From contig DAIPJH010000004.1 of assembly GCA_036770365.1 (NCBI GenBank), positions 62,001-126,000 of the forward strand: a stretch of 64,000 nucleotides of DNA, in the 5' to 3' direction. The notes under the pieces were generated by a model, which was not told the DNA's origin, searched no databases, and was given only the letters and a program-made list of their open reading frames with translations. This document shows, one piece after another, positions 32,274 to 41,668 of this stretch (the first letter of the stretch is position 1; each line of letters begins with the position of its first letter). Source of the stretch: DAIPJH01 sp036770365 (GTDB lineage Bacteria; Pseudomonadota; Alphaproteobacteria; Rickettsiales; UBA998). The position numbers were made by a program, and so were the translations under genes.

Positions 32274-34322
32274 ATGAAGCATGTGATTTGGGTTTTGGTG
32301 GCGATACTTGGAGCAGCATCCTTGAGTGTGATTGCGTTGGAGCGCGGGGAATCGGTCAATGCAATATGGCTTGTGGTTGCATCCGTCTGTGTCTATTTGA
32401 TTGGTTATCGTTATTACGGCTTGTTTGTTGCAGAAAAGGTGCTTGGGTTGGATGGTTCGCGTGTGACACCTGCAACACGTCATAATGATGGGTTGGATTA
32501 TGTACCTACTAATAAATATGTGTTGTTCGGGCATCATTTTGCAGCGATTGCGGGAGCAGGGCCGTTGGTCGGGCCTGTACTTGCTGCGCAGATGGGATAT
32601 TTACCGGGAACGTTGTGGTTATTGGCTGGCGTGGTGTTTGCTGGGGCGGTGCAGGATTTTTGTATTTTGACGTTTTCGAGTCGCCGCGATGCGAAGTCGC
32701 TGGGGGATATGATGAAATCCGAACTCGGAAAAACTGCTGGTACGGTAGCGTTATTCGGGATTTTGATGATTATTGTGGTGCTGGTCGCAGTGCTGGCTTT
32801 GGTGGTGGTAAAAGCCCTCGCTGAGAGCGCGTGGGGGACGTTTACCGTGATGGCCACTGTTCCAATTGCGCTGTTTATGGGGTTGTATTTGCGTTATATT
32901 CGCGTAGGAAAAGTTGGCGAAATATCGGTGGTTGGCTTTGGGTTATTGCTGCTTTCGATTTATGCTGGTGGTAAGGTTGCTGAGACTCCAGAACTTGCAC
33001 AGTATTTCCATTTTGAAGGTACGCAGCTCGCACTCATGATTATGGGTTATGGGTTTTTCTCGTCGATTATGCCTGTGTGGCTGCTGCTTGCACCGCGTGA
33101 TTATCTGGCGACTTTCCTGAAAATTGGGACGATTGTCGGCTTGGCACTGGGGATTGTCTGGGTGCAGCCAACGTTTAAAATGCCTGCGATTACCCAGTTT
33201 ATTGATGGTACTGGACCTGTGTTTGCGGGGTCGATATTCCCGTTTTTGTTTATCACGATTGCATGTGGTGCGGTGTCTGGTTTTCACTCGTTGATTGCTT
33301 CTGGTACAACACCTAAGATGTTGGAAAATGAGAAACAAGCGCGTTTTATTGGCTACGGTGCGATGTTGATGGAATCCTTTGTTGCTGTGATGGCGATGAT
33401 TGCGGCGACTGCGCTTGAGCCTGGTGAATATTTTGCAATGAATTCACCCGCGAGCGTGATTGGTACGACGGTTGAATCCGCTGCAACTACGATTTCATCT
33501 TGGGGCTTTGTCGTGACGCCTGAAATGTTAACGCAAACCGCAAAAGAAGTTGGTGAACATTCGATTTTGTCACGCGCAGGCGGCGCGCCGACCTTAGCGG
33601 TTGGGATGGCAAAGATTCTTTCTTCAGTATTTACAGGCGAAGGGATGATGGCGTTTTGGTATCATTTTGCAATTTTGTTTGAGGCATTGTTTATTTTGAC
33701 GACCATTGACTCAGGTACACGGGTAACGCGGTTTATGTTGCATGATTTGATTGGTTCAGTCTACGCGCCGATGAAGCGTACGGATTATCTGCCAACCAAT
33801 ATGATTACGGCAGCGTTATGTGTGAGTGCGTGGGGGTATTTCCTTTATCAAGGGGTGATTGATCCACTCGGCGGTATCAACACATTGTGGCCGCTTTTTG
33901 GGATATCTAATCAAATGCTTGCGGGGATGGCACTTGTATTTGCGACGACTGTTTTGTTCAAAATGAAACGTCACAAAGTGGCGTGGGTGACGATGTTTCC
34001 TGCGGCGTGGGTGTTGTTATGTACTTTTACCGCCAGTGCAGAAAAATTATTCCATCCAGATCCACGGATCAGCTTCCTTGCGCATGCGGCGAAGTTTAAA
34101 GATGCGGTCGCACGCGGCGAGGTGCTTGCACCAGCAAAAACGATGGATGAAATGCAGCGTGTCATCTTTAATGACTATATTGATGCGTTTATGATCGTTT
34201 TATTTGTGTCAGTGGCATTGGTGGTGATGAGTGCTGCGGTGAAAACCATCCGTGTTGCGCTTAAGTCGGAAGTGCCAACCACACATGAGGTGGTAGGAGA
34301 TGTTGCTCATGCACATGCGTAA
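32274..34322 (+). CDS. cstA: CstA-family peptide/pyruvate transporter
   Basis: A 682-residue polytopic protein with about 16-18 membrane segments. Conserved CstA stretches: LIGYRYYGLFVAEKVLGLD, the signature TPATRHNDGLDYVPTNKYVL, FGHHFAAIAGAGPLVGPVL, SGFHSLIASGTTPK and NQMLAGMAL. CstA proteins take up peptides or pyruvate under carbon starvation (CstA, BtsT in E. coli). The ATG at 32274 is preceded by GAAGG; an in-frame ATG at 32259 is the alternative. The C-terminus ends in His/Ala-rich AHAHA. The small YjiX partner overlaps its end, the standard pairing. Confidence 0.96.
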   Translation: MKHVIWVLVAILGAASLSVIALERGESVNAIWLVVASVCVYLIGYRYYGLFVAEKVLGLDGSRVTPATRHNDGLDYVPTNKYVLFGHHFAAIAGAGPLVGPVLAAQMGYLPGTLWLLAGVVFAGAVQDFCILTFSSRRDAKSLGDMMKSELGKTAGTVALFGILMIIVVLVAVLALVVVKALAESAWGTFTVMATVPIALFMGLYLRYIRVGKVGEISVVGFGLLLLSIYAGGKVAETPELAQYFHFEGTQLALMIMGYGFFSSIMPVWLLLAPRDYLATFLKIGTIVGLALGIVWVQPTFKMPAITQFIDGTGPVFAGSIFPFLFITIACGAVSGFHSLIASGTTPKMLENEKQARFIGYGAMLMESFVAVMAMIAATALEPGEYFAMNSPASVIGTTVESAATTISSWGFVVTPEMLTQTAKEVGEHSILSRAGGAPTLAVGMAKILSSVFTGEGMMAFWYHFAILFEALFILTTIDSGTRVTRFMLHDLIGSVYAPMKRTDYLPTNMITAALCVSAWGYFLYQGVIDPLGGINTLWPLFGISNQMLAGMALVFATTVLFKMKRHKVAWVTMFPAAWVLLCTFTASAEKLFHPDPRISFLAHAAKFKDAVARGEVLAPAKTMDEMQRVIFNDYIDAFMIVLFVSVALVVMSAAVKTIRVALKSEVPTTHEVVGDVAHAHA

Positions 34323-34515
34323 AACAATGCGCATTTTTGCACGGCGCGTGCGTGACACGCTGCGCTTGATGATCGGCATTCCCGATTATGAACACTACGT
34401 CGCGCATGTCCGTGTACATCATCCTGAACAAGAACCAATGACCTATGAAGCATTCTTTCGTGAGCGTCAAGACGCACGCTTTGGCGGCAAGGGTGATATA
34501 AGAAGGTGCTGTTAG
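34309..34515 (+). CDS. YbdD/YjiX family small protein (DUF466)
   Basis: A 68-residue protein with the family core LMIGIPDYEHYVAHVRVHHPEQEPMTYEAFFRERQDARFGGKG in sequence order (IGIPDYEHYV; MTYEAFFRERQDARFGG) and the terminal RCC. YbdD/YjiX genes directly follow cstA or btsT and their products are thought to work with the transporter. AGGAG lies 9 bp before the ATG at 34309, inside the end of cstA (14-bp overlap). Two other in-frame ATGs (34300, 34315) are possible. Its stop abuts the stop of the convergent membrane protein gene. Confidence 0.92.
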   Translation: MHMRKTMRIFARRVRDTLRLMIGIPDYEHYVAHVRVHHPEQEPMTYEAFFRERQDARFGGKGDIRRCC

Positions 34516-35046
34516 CTAACCCTTTTTCTTCGTAAGCTTGGTGTCTGCGGCAATCCGGTCAGTCAGAGCGAGGAGAACGCCTGAGATGACAAAGACGATG
34601 TGGATGATGACCATCCAGCGAATATGTGTGCTATCGTATTTTTCGATATCCATAAAGATTTTGAGTAGATGAATTCCAGAAATAGCAACGATGGAAGCAA
34701 CAAGCTTAAGTTTTAGCGTGGCAAAATCGACGCTACTTTTCCATTCTGGGTGATCAGGATGGTTTTCGGTATCCATTTTGGAAACAAAATTTTCATAGCC
34801 TGAGTAGATAACAATCAGTACAAGATTGCCCGCGAGTGAAAGGTCGATCAATGAGAGTACACCGAGTACAGCTTGGTCTGGTTGCGTGATCAGACTGGTG
34901 ATGACCAGATGATAGAGTTCGCGCGCAAAGGTGATGAGCAGCAATATAAGTGCAAAAATGAGTCCTACATACATAGGAGCCATGAGCCAGCGGCCTTGAA
35001 AGAGTAGTTTTTCTATTGCGCGTTCAATCATACCATCAACCATCAT
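34516..35046 (-). CDS. UPF0114 (YqhA) family membrane protein
   Basis: A 176-residue protein with four hydrophobic segments: MYVGLIFALILLLITFARELYH, VLGVLSLIDLSLAGNLVLIV, LKLVASIVAISGIHLLKIFM and WMVIIHIVFVISGVLLALTD. The opening IEKLLFQGRWLMAPMYVGL and the DLSLAGNLVLIVI and SGIHLLK motifs are those of UPF0114/YqhA, an inner membrane family of unknown function. Start may be the ATG at 35046 or 35031 (MIERAIEKLL). It follows the large TPR gene by 25 bp on the same strand. Confidence 0.9.
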   Translation of the reverse strand: MMVDGMIERAIEKLLFQGRWLMAPMYVGLIFALILLLITFARELYHLVITSLITQPDQAVLGVLSLIDLSLAGNLVLIVIYSGYENFVSKMDTENHPDHPEWKSSVDFATLKLKLVASIVAISGIHLLKIFMDIEKYDSTHIRWMVIIHIVFVISGVLLALTDRIAADTKLTKKKG

Positions 35047-35071
35047 ATAAGGTGTTTGCTTGATTGATAAC

Positions 35072-38000
35072 TTACTTGACTGTTTTACTCAACCCTGTTT
35101 CGTGAACTTGTTTGCGATATTTTTCAAGGAAGAATTTCATTTGTCCAAGATCGGTTGAAAGTTGCGACAGATTGTTATGGGTGATAGGTCCTGTATCATT
35201 GGTAATGAAATCAAAGCTTTCTTTGAGCGGGCTTTTGCCAAGTAATGGAGTAAAGTAATCACGCAAATATTTTAGCTGTGCCGAATCGTCCATGAAGGTA
35301 TAAGATACAGCGAGGCGCAAGAGTGTTTGTGCTTCGTGCGGGGTTAGTTCAGCGGTCAGGTCTGGGCGTTTGGAAAGGATGTTCTCCGCCGCTTTGGCAA
35401 CATTCTTCCAGTCTTTGTTATCCCAATAGATATCCAGCCTGATCGCTTTAGCTTCATCAGAGAAATCCCCATCAATGACCTTGAGGGCAGTCGCTGTGTC
35501 ACCTAGTTGATGGTAGGATTCCGCGGTGAGGTGGGCTCGTTGTAATTGTAAATTTTCTGGATTATTGCCATAGCCGGTCAGTTGCAAGGCTTCGAGAGCC
35601 TTTTGGGGTTCTTTGTTGAAGAGGAAGAGCAGAGCAAGGCGCGCCCCTACGCGGCTGCGTTCTTCTTTTTCTAAGCGGTATTTGACTTGATGGGCAAGCA
35701 GGGCTGCGGAGCGGTCAAGCAAATCGACCATTGCCAGCCTATCTGCTAAGTTCTGAATCATTTTATCTCCATCTTTGCCGATAGGCGTCAAGTCTCGGAA
35801 TTCGTAGTAGAGGGCGAGTGCTTGCAATGGTTTCATGCGGTCTGCCTCACCATCGTTAAATAATAACGTGAAGGTCTGTGCCATTTTTTGTGCAATATTG
35901 ATGGCGTCAGGGGCATTAGGATATTGACGGATCAATTCTTTCCAAGCGCGCATTGCCTGAAGATAGTCTTTTTCTTGTGCGTAAGTGTCTCCAAGTAAAT
36001 TGAGAATGGCAACCTCTAAGGCATCACCGCGCCAGATGATGCGTAAAGGTTCAAGTTTTTTGATGAGGTCTGCGGCAGAAATAGCCCCTGCGCCGTATTG
36101 TGCTAGTGTGAGAGCATATACCGCATTAGCGCGGTAATAATTGTTCTTGGTGCGTGATGCTACGCCTTCAAGTAATTCTTTGGCATTGTCGAGTTTGCCT
36201 GTAGTGGCATAAATCCGTCCCATCATCAAATCAACATAATCTTTGATTTCAGGAGGAAGGTCTGCCCCCTGAGGAGCTTCGTTCAACAAAACATTGCCAA
36301 TTTTGCGTGCTTCGTTGTAGTGTTCCTGGGCGATAGCCTGATCCGCTGCGAGCATGGCAAGTTTGCGCCGCATGGGTGGGGGGTAGAGTTTGCCGTAATA
36401 TTCATGAAAATCCATGTAATCGAGTACGCGGTTAGAAATACCAAGCATGACTTCGGTGCTGCGATTCCAAAAATCCATTTCATCTTCGTTTTCTAAGCTC
36501 GGATCACTAAAGTCAGTGTGTGCATCATCATAACGTCCTGCCATAAAGTTTGCTGCACCATGTAAGGCAGCAAGCTGATAATCATTATAGTAAGTAGGGT
36601 TAAGTGATTTAACCATGTCCAGCATGCCTAAGGCTTCGAGGTAATAGCCATTACCAAGTAGAAGCCCCGCGAGTTGCGAACGGTATTTTAAGGTGTCTTG
36701 GTCTGTGGCTTGTACAAGATCACTTGTGATACGGTTACGTGCGGCGGTGTATTCTGCTTGAGACGGGTAGTGCCAACGTTCATAAGGGAAAAAAGTATAA
36801 GTATTTTGCTCAGAGTTATTGAAGCTTTGTAGTGCAACTTCGGGCAGTTTAGGAGTAAAGGTCAATACAGCTTTATCTGCGCCAATTTTGAGTCCTGAGC
36901 GTGTTTTGGTCAGGCGTAGTTTGTCGTTATAAGGTTCGATTGCGAGTCCCTGAGCCGTACGGAGTAAGTTAAAATCAACGAATTTGCGTGCAGGAAAGAG
37001 ACCTTCACTTGGTTCATAGTCTGGCACGACGATCAAATTATCACCCACGACCGTATCTGGAATACGGACAGCTTCTGCCGCTTGCAGCATATCCACCTGT
37101 AGGTTAGGGCGAAGACCACCATCGCCGCCAGCTACTTTGGTAACGATCGAAGTGGCAGGGATACGTCCGCGCCTCGTCATGGTGACGACCCATGTATGGC
37201 TGTCTCGTTCGCGGCGAACGCTTGCACTCATATCCAGTTTAGAATGTAGTCTTAAGACGGTGTGACCTTCAACATTCACTTGCTCAATCTCATCAATAAA
37301 TGTCGGAAGAATGGTTTTAAGAACGTTGATGTGAAGATCAGTTGGTTTGTTGAAGATGATCCAGAGGTTTTTGCCACGCATATAAGCCGCTGCCGCTGTA
37401 CGTTCACCCCATGGAAAGTGAAATTCTGCGCCGCCGCCACCTTTTTTGATCTGTACAAGCATATCCCCTTTTCGGAGTGCCTTGAGTGCATCATTGAACA
37501 CTGCGGAAGTGATCTGTTGCATATCTTTCTTTTTAGTCGCGGCGGCAGCGATCTCTTCGGGTGTTTGCGGTTTGGTGGAGACGGGGGCGTCTTGCGCTGT
37601 GGCTATGCTAGTGGTAGGGGAGGCTGTTGTTGTCTCTCCTGTCTTGGTAGCATTTTGGGTTGCAGCGTCTTCTTTTGGATGAGTAGTAATATTCTCTGGT
37701 GCGGTTGCTGTGGTTGTTTTTGCTTCCACAGTCGGCGTGGCTGTTTGGGAAGTATGACGCGTGGGGTCGATGCCCATGACATCAATCCCGCTACCATCTT
37801 CAGAGATAAAGGAACGATTAGCATATTCTTTGTCTGTTGTCAGGGTTAGGCGTTTTTTGTCTTTGCTTAAAGTGGCATCAGTGACATAAGGCGCAAGAGA
37901 CTGTTTGATTGTAGCGATATCAGGCTCGATGGCCTTGTCAAAGGTGAGGGTGAGTTGATTGTCCTTTGCTGTTGTACGAAAATGCGGATTGCCTTTGCCC

Positions 38001-38179
38001 TTGACGGTGATGCGCGTGCGGTCACCGGAAAACTCTGTTGCAAGGGAGATTGCCATTGCAGAAGAGGCTGTTTTTTTGGGATTGGTACGTGTTGCCATGG
38101 CGTCATGAGGCGCAGCAAACATCCATGCCATAGCAAGACATGTCAGCACCCATGATAAGCGTTTGCAAAACTTCCTCAC
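35072..38179 (-). CDS. Large exported TPR protein
   Basis: A 1035-residue protein with a signal peptide (MRKFCKRLSWVLTCLAMAWM then FAAPHDAMA). Residues about 40-145 contain AMIN-like beta repeats (LATEFSGDRTRITVKGKGNP). A Thr/Ala-rich linker follows to about 225, then a beta-rich region to about 470 (GGAEFHFPWGERTAAAAYMRGKNLWI). The C-terminal half is built of tetratricopeptide-like helical repeats (for example LEALGMLDMVKSLNPTYYNDYQLAALHG; LDNAKELLEGVASRTKNNYYRA). Similar architectures occur in alphaproteobacterial envelope or motility proteins, but I cannot name a family. Such a protein probably works as a periplasmic scaffold. Confidence 0.8.
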   Translation of the reverse strand: MRKFCKRLSWVLTCLAMAWMFAAPHDAMATRTNPKKTASSAMAISLATEFSGDRTRITVKGKGNPHFRTTAKDNQLTLTFDKAIEPDIATIKQSLAPYVTDATLSKDKKRLTLTTDKEYANRSFISEDGSGIDVMGIDPTRHTSQTATPTVEAKTTTATAPENITTHPKEDAATQNATKTGETTTASPTTSIATAQDAPVSTKPQTPEEIAAAATKKKDMQQITSAVFNDALKALRKGDMLVQIKKGGGGAEFHFPWGERTAAAAYMRGKNLWIIFNKPTDLHINVLKTILPTFIDEIEQVNVEGHTVLRLHSKLDMSASVRRERDSHTWVVTMTRRGRIPATSIVTKVAGGDGGLRPNLQVDMLQAAEAVRIPDTVVGDNLIVVPDYEPSEGLFPARKFVDFNLLRTAQGLAIEPYNDKLRLTKTRSGLKIGADKAVLTFTPKLPEVALQSFNNSEQNTYTFFPYERWHYPSQAEYTAARNRITSDLVQATDQDTLKYRSQLAGLLLGNGYYLEALGMLDMVKSLNPTYYNDYQLAALHGAANFMAGRYDDAHTDFSDPSLENEDEMDFWNRSTEVMLGISNRVLDYMDFHEYYGKLYPPPMRRKLAMLAADQAIAQEHYNEARKIGNVLLNEAPQGADLPPEIKDYVDLMMGRIYATTGKLDNAKELLEGVASRTKNNYYRANAVYALTLAQYGAGAISAADLIKKLEPLRIIWRGDALEVAILNLLGDTYAQEKDYLQAMRAWKELIRQYPNAPDAINIAQKMAQTFTLLFNDGEADRMKPLQALALYYEFRDLTPIGKDGDKMIQNLADRLAMVDLLDRSAALLAHQVKYRLEKEERSRVGARLALLFLFNKEPQKALEALQLTGYGNNPENLQLQRAHLTAESYHQLGDTATALKVIDGDFSDEAKAIRLDIYWDNKDWKNVAKAAENILSKRPDLTAELTPHEAQTLLRLAVSYTFMDDSAQLKYLRDYFTPLLGKSPLKESFDFITNDTGPITHNNLSQLSTDLGQMKFFLEKYRKQVHETGLSKTVK

Positions 38180-38230
38180 GTCAATCCGTACTCACCAAAA
38201 TTTTTGTCGCACATAACACCTAATCTATGT

Positions 38231-38257
38231 GATGTAGTAGTTTCTAGGAAACACATC
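38231..38257. promoter_or_regulatory. Inverted repeat in the divergent 322-bp intergenic region
   Basis: GTTTC-TAG-GAAAC (38240-38252) is flanked by GATGT and ACATC, giving a two-part dyad of the kind bound by dimeric regulators. The 38180-38502 interval separates divergent genes and holds AT-rich promoter-like sequence plus two partial direct repeats beginning CTGCGTA near 38311 and 38333. No gene is supported there. Confidence 0.3.
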
Positions 38258-38502
38258 AACAGATAAGCGTGAATACCCATAAAAATACTATATACTGTTG
38301 TATTATAGTCTGCGTAACGCATTATCTGCGTATATTATGCCATTTTCATGCCATGCTGCATATGTATTTTCTTACTTGATTGTTTTTAAGTAACGCAGTA
38401 CATCACGCGATTGTTCCGTATAAGGTGCAGATGTGCAAAGCTCTTGCGTTTATGCTTGGGTGGAAGTAACATCAGCAAACAATTTTTTTGGAGAGAATGA
38501 AT

Positions 38503-39015
38503 ATGATGAAGCGAGTGATTGTAGCTGTAACCCTTTCAGCTTTGTTGGCGGCCTGCACCGAACAGGGCGGCATGTATTCTGGGTCACAAAATGGCGGAGT
38601 TGATCCGATTTTTAATAAGCGTAATGCGGGTGCTGTTGCGGGTGCTGTCGGTGGCGCGATGTTGGGCCGTACGATAGGCAAAGGAACTGGTAAGACAGTG
38701 GCGATCGCTGCTGGTACGTTACTTGGTGCTGGACTCGGTGCGTCGATCGGGGAGTCACTTGATAAGGCAGATCTAAGTATGCATGAGCAAACGTCACAAC
38801 GTGCGTTGGAGTCTGCACCTCCAGGTCAAGCTTTGCCGTGGAGCAATCCTGAGACGGGTCACTCTGGCACAATTACTCCTAATAATTATTACAAAACTGC
38901 TTCAGGACAGTATTGCCGCGAGTATACTCAAACCATTAATGTAGGTGGTCGCAGTGAAGAAGGTGTGGGGACAGCGTGCCGCCAGCCTGATGGCTCTTGG
39001 AAAATTATCCAATAG
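38503..39015 (+). CDS. Glycine-zipper outer-membrane lipoprotein, 17-kDa antigen-like
   Basis: A 170-residue lipoprotein: signal peptide with lipobox LAAC, then a short polar stretch and a glycine-zipper pair AGAVAGAVGGAMLGRTIGKG and AGTLLGAGLGASIGESLDK (2TM-type). The C-terminal domain with GQYCREYTQTINVGG and GTACRQPDGSWKII matches the rickettsial 17-kDa surface antigen C-terminal region. GGAG at 38490 supports the ATG at 38503; the frame could start at TTG 38488. Function in the outer membrane is unknown. fabI follows 54 bp later. Confidence 0.88.
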   Translation: MMKRVIVAVTLSALLAACTEQGGMYSGSQNGGVDPIFNKRNAGAVAGAVGGAMLGRTIGKGTGKTVAIAAGTLLGAGLGASIGESLDKADLSMHEQTSQRALESAPPGQALPWSNPETGHSGTITPNNYYKTASGQYCREYTQTINVGGRSEEGVGTACRQPDGSWKIIQ

Positions 39016-39069
39016 TGCGATTGGGTGAAGTTTAGTTATACATAAACGAAAATAAAAAAAGGGTGAGTT

Positions 39070-39903
39070 ATGGCGGAGAATCCTCTCGCAGGAGTTCCAG
39101 TAGGGACATTGATGAAAGGGCGTCGCGGTCTGGTGATGGGCGTGGCGAATGATCGTTCAATTGCATGGGGGATTACCCGTCATCTCGCTGCGCAAGGCGC
39201 AGAGGTGGCGTTCACGTATCAAGGGGAAGCCCTTGAAAAGCGAGTGCGTCCGTTGGCGCAATCGATTGGTTCAAGCATTATTTTACCGTGTGATGTGACC
39301 AATATGGACAGCGTTGATGCCACGTTTGATGTTTTAGAAAAAGAGTGGGGTTCGCTTGATTTCGTTGTGCATGCGATCGCTTATTCTGACAAAGATGAGC
39401 TTACGGGCAAGTACGTTGATACATCACGTCAAAACTTTCTGAATTCCCTCGATATTTCCTGCTATTCTTTTACTGCCGTGTGCAAACGTGCCTACCCTTT
39501 GATGAAAGAGGGTGGTAGTTTAATGACGCTGAGTTATCTTGGTGCAGAGCGTGTGATGCCGCATTATAACGTAATGGGCGTGGCAAAGGCAGCACTGGAA
39601 GCGAGTGTACGTTATTTGGCGGCAGATCTGGGTGAGTATGGGATTCGTGTGAATGCGATTTCGGCAGGGCCTATCAAAACCTTGGCTGCTTCAGGGATCG
39701 GCGATTTCCGTTATATCCTTAAATGGAACGAGTATAATGCACCGCTTAAGCGCAATGTAACGATTGATGAGGTTGGTGGTGCGGCGTTGTTTTTATTGTC
39801 TGAGCTTGGTAGCGGTACAACGGGTGAGTTGCTTCATGTCGATTGTGGCTATCATGTGATCGGGATGAAAAATGCGAGTGCGCCTGATATTGCTACAGTA
39901 TAG
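39070..39903 (+). CDS. fabI: Enoyl-ACP reductase (NADH), FabI
   Basis: A 277-residue short-chain dehydrogenase that reduces trans-2-enoyl-ACP in the last step of fatty-acid elongation. The atypical nucleotide motif GVANDRSIAWGI is diagnostic for FabI; the catalytic Tyr and Lys lie in YNVMGVAKAALE with six residues between, preceded by LSYLGAERVMPH, and SAGPIKTLAASGI forms the substrate loop. The start ATG is preceded by GGGTGAG. Monocistronic by appearance; tRNA-Ser follows. Confidence 0.97.
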   Translation: MAENPLAGVPVGTLMKGRRGLVMGVANDRSIAWGITRHLAAQGAEVAFTYQGEALEKRVRPLAQSIGSSIILPCDVTNMDSVDATFDVLEKEWGSLDFVVHAIAYSDKDELTGKYVDTSRQNFLNSLDISCYSFTAVCKRAYPLMKEGGSLMTLSYLGAERVMPHYNVMGVAKAALEASVRYLAADLGEYGIRVNAISAGPIKTLAASGIGDFRYILKWNEYNAPLKRNVTIDEVGGAALFLLSELGSGTTGELLHVDCGYHVIGMKNASAPDIATV

Positions 39904-39985
39904 CGGTTAGGGAAGAGGGGCTGTTTTTTTAGGGACAGCGATTAACTGCAGGGGGAATAAATATTCCAAGAATGTGAAAAATCTA

Positions 39986-40014
39986 TTGAGCTTCTGAATA
40001 TCTCTTGTTATGGT
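39986..40014 (+). promoter_or_regulatory. Candidate promoter of tRNA-Ser
   Basis: TTGAGC (39986-39991), 17-bp spacer, TATGGT (40009-40014), then GC-rich sequence and the tRNA 33 bp later. Fits a stable-RNA promoter but rests on match alone. Confidence 0.35.
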
Positions 40015-40046
40015 GCGCCCCTGCTTTTGCAGACATTTTCCCCTGC

Positions 40047-40138
40047 GGAGGGGTGGCCGAGAGGCTGAAGGCGGCAGATTGCTAATCTGTTATACGGTTT
40101 CATCCGTATCGTGAGTTCGAATCTCATCCCCTCCGCCA
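40047..40138 (+). tRNA. tRNA-Ser (GCT), 3' end used as integration site
   Basis: Acceptor arms GGAGGGG and CCCCTCC, discriminator G and encoded CCA. Anticodon loop TTGCTAA gives GCT; the long variable arm TATACGG/CCGTATC is typical of class II tRNA. T-arm with GAGTTCGAATCTC. Length 92 nt. Its last 15 bases (40124-40138) are also, on the minus strand, the final codons and stop of the serine recombinase gene, so the tRNA 3' end is the left attachment site of the element. Confidence 0.97.
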
Positions 40139-41668
40139 TTTGAAACAGTCGTCCATATTTTGGAACCTGTCGAATGGAAAGTTATAGGAATAACAAAGGG
40201 TTTCCCCTTTGAGCGTTAGGTTCGAAAACACGAAATTCAGCAATTCGCGTTTTTCCTCTAGGTTCGAACTCATGAACGCCTTATGCGCTCCCATAGCCAC
40301 TTTCATCAGTTTTTCCATCGTGCTGCCGAATACGTTGTCTGCATCGTCATACGCATGAATCAGGTTCACCAATTCCACCTGACGGGATTTATATTGCTCC
40401 CGCTTGGCTCGATAATCATCTGGCGGCAATACCCCCTCGGCCAGCAAATCCACTAACCGATCCAGTCGCACCTGAAGGTCGGTATGTTCCTTCTTCAGTG
40501 CGCCGACCTCACGGTTGTGAGATTCCTGCTTTGCCTTGTTCGCATCCTTCACAGCTGCGAGTGCCGCAGTCATCAACTCTGGGTCTTTGATCGAGATGCG
40601 CTCAAGAGCATCTTCGACCTGCGCGGCAATACTATCCTCGCGCACCCACATCTTTTTCTTCGGATCGTCAGGCTTCCAGGTAACCAGATAGGTAAACTCT
40701 GCTGTCGTGCCGTTCTTGTAGTTTTTCTTTTTGGTGTCCGAGGAAATCACTCTGCCCGTGACACCACAGGTAAGCAATCCGCGGAACAGAAATTCTTTGC
40801 CGCCATAATGGAATGGCTTTTTGTCCCAGCCTTGCAATACGGCCTGACAATCATCCCACACGGATTTTGAAATCAATGGTTCGTGACAATGCTGCATGAT
40901 CTCACCTTTTATCAGCATTTCGCCGTAATAAAAAGGATTCTGCACCATGCGATACAATGTCGATTTGTGCAATTCGCCACCAACCTTGCTCCGCAATCCC
41001 CACTCTTTGCAGCGGCGTTGCATGTCGCCGAGGGTGAAAGCTCCCGAAGCATAATCAGTGAATAATCTCATGACCAGCGGGGCGCGAACTGGATCAGTCA
41101 CAATCACGCTGTTGCCGCGTTCATCGCGTTGGTTCAAGTAACCAAGCGGCGCGGGTCCGTACCATTCGCCTTTTTTAATCTTGTAGTCGATGCTGCGCTT
41201 TACGTTTTCCGAAAGCTGCATGACATAGCTTTTTGCACCAAGCACGCAGAAGTCCCAGCGCATGTGATCCGATGCACTAGCTTCGCGCCCGATAATCATA
41301 TTCTCGCGGTAGAAGTGCAACTCGATTTTATCCCTGCGAACGAGATCATCGAGATACACCGAATCTTTGAAGCTGCGCTGCACGCGGTCAACAGCATCAG
41401 CGACAATTGCAATCGTGCCTTTTTGCCGCTTGGCAAACTCAATCATTTCCATGAACTTTCTACGATCACCGCGTGTCGAAGATTCGGTGATGGTGAAAAT
41501 CTCAAGGATGTCAAAATTGTGTCTGGCGCAGTAGCGGATCAGGCGTTCACGTTGTGCATCAAGCGAGTGGCCGTCCTCTTGGTCTTTCGAAGATACGCGC
41601 ACCAGGATAATGGCTTTTGAAACCCGCGCCGCTTCTTTAACCTCTAATTTCTGTTTTCTTCCTCTCAC
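40124..41668 (-). CDS. Large serine recombinase (integrase)
   Basis: A 514-residue site-specific recombinase. The resolvase-type catalytic domain (about 15-165) has the nucleophile serine in ILVRVSSKDQEDGHSLDAQ and conserved Arg residues in ADAVDRVQRSFKD; the recombinase domain (about 185-285) contains GEWYGPAPLGYLN and LYRMVQNPFYYGEM; a long coiled coil (about 385-440) follows. The usual zinc-ribbon cysteines appear lost: only one Cys remains in LLTCGVTGR. Start is a GTG at 41668 overlapping the preceding stop (GTGA). The last four codons and stop lie in the tRNA-Ser 3' end, so integration at this tRNA forms the natural end of the gene. It would catalyse integration and excision of the element. 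Confidence 0.95.
   Translation of the reverse strand: MRGRKQKLEVKEAARVSKAIILVRVSSKDQEDGHSLDAQRERLIRYCARHNFDILEIFTITESSTRGDRRKFMEMIEFAKRQKGTIAIVADAVDRVQRSFKDSVYLDDLVRRDKIELHFYRENMIIGREASASDHMRWDFCVLGAKSYVMQLSENVKRSIDYKIKKGEWYGPAPLGYLNQRDERGNSVIVTDPVRAPLVMRLFTDYASGAFTLGDMQRRCKEWGLRSKVGGELHKSTLYRMVQNPFYYGEMLIKGEIMQHCHEPLISKSVWDDCQAVLQGWDKKPFHYGGKEFLFRGLLTCGVTGRVISSDTKKKNYKNGTTAEFTYLVTWKPDDPKKKMWVREDSIAAQVEDALERISIKDPELMTAALAAVKDANKAKQESHNREVGALKKEHTDLQVRLDRLVDLLAEGVLPPDDYRAKREQYKSRQVELVNLIHAYDDADNVFGSTMEKLMKVAMGAHKAFMSSNLEEKRELLNFVFSNLTLKGETLCYSYNFPFDRFQNMDDCFKWRRG

Noticed and set aside
37262..37849. 195-residue plus-strand frame within the TPR gene
   Set aside because: Antisense to the Thr/Ala linker of the TPR protein; Cys/Gly/Phe-rich nonsense sequence.
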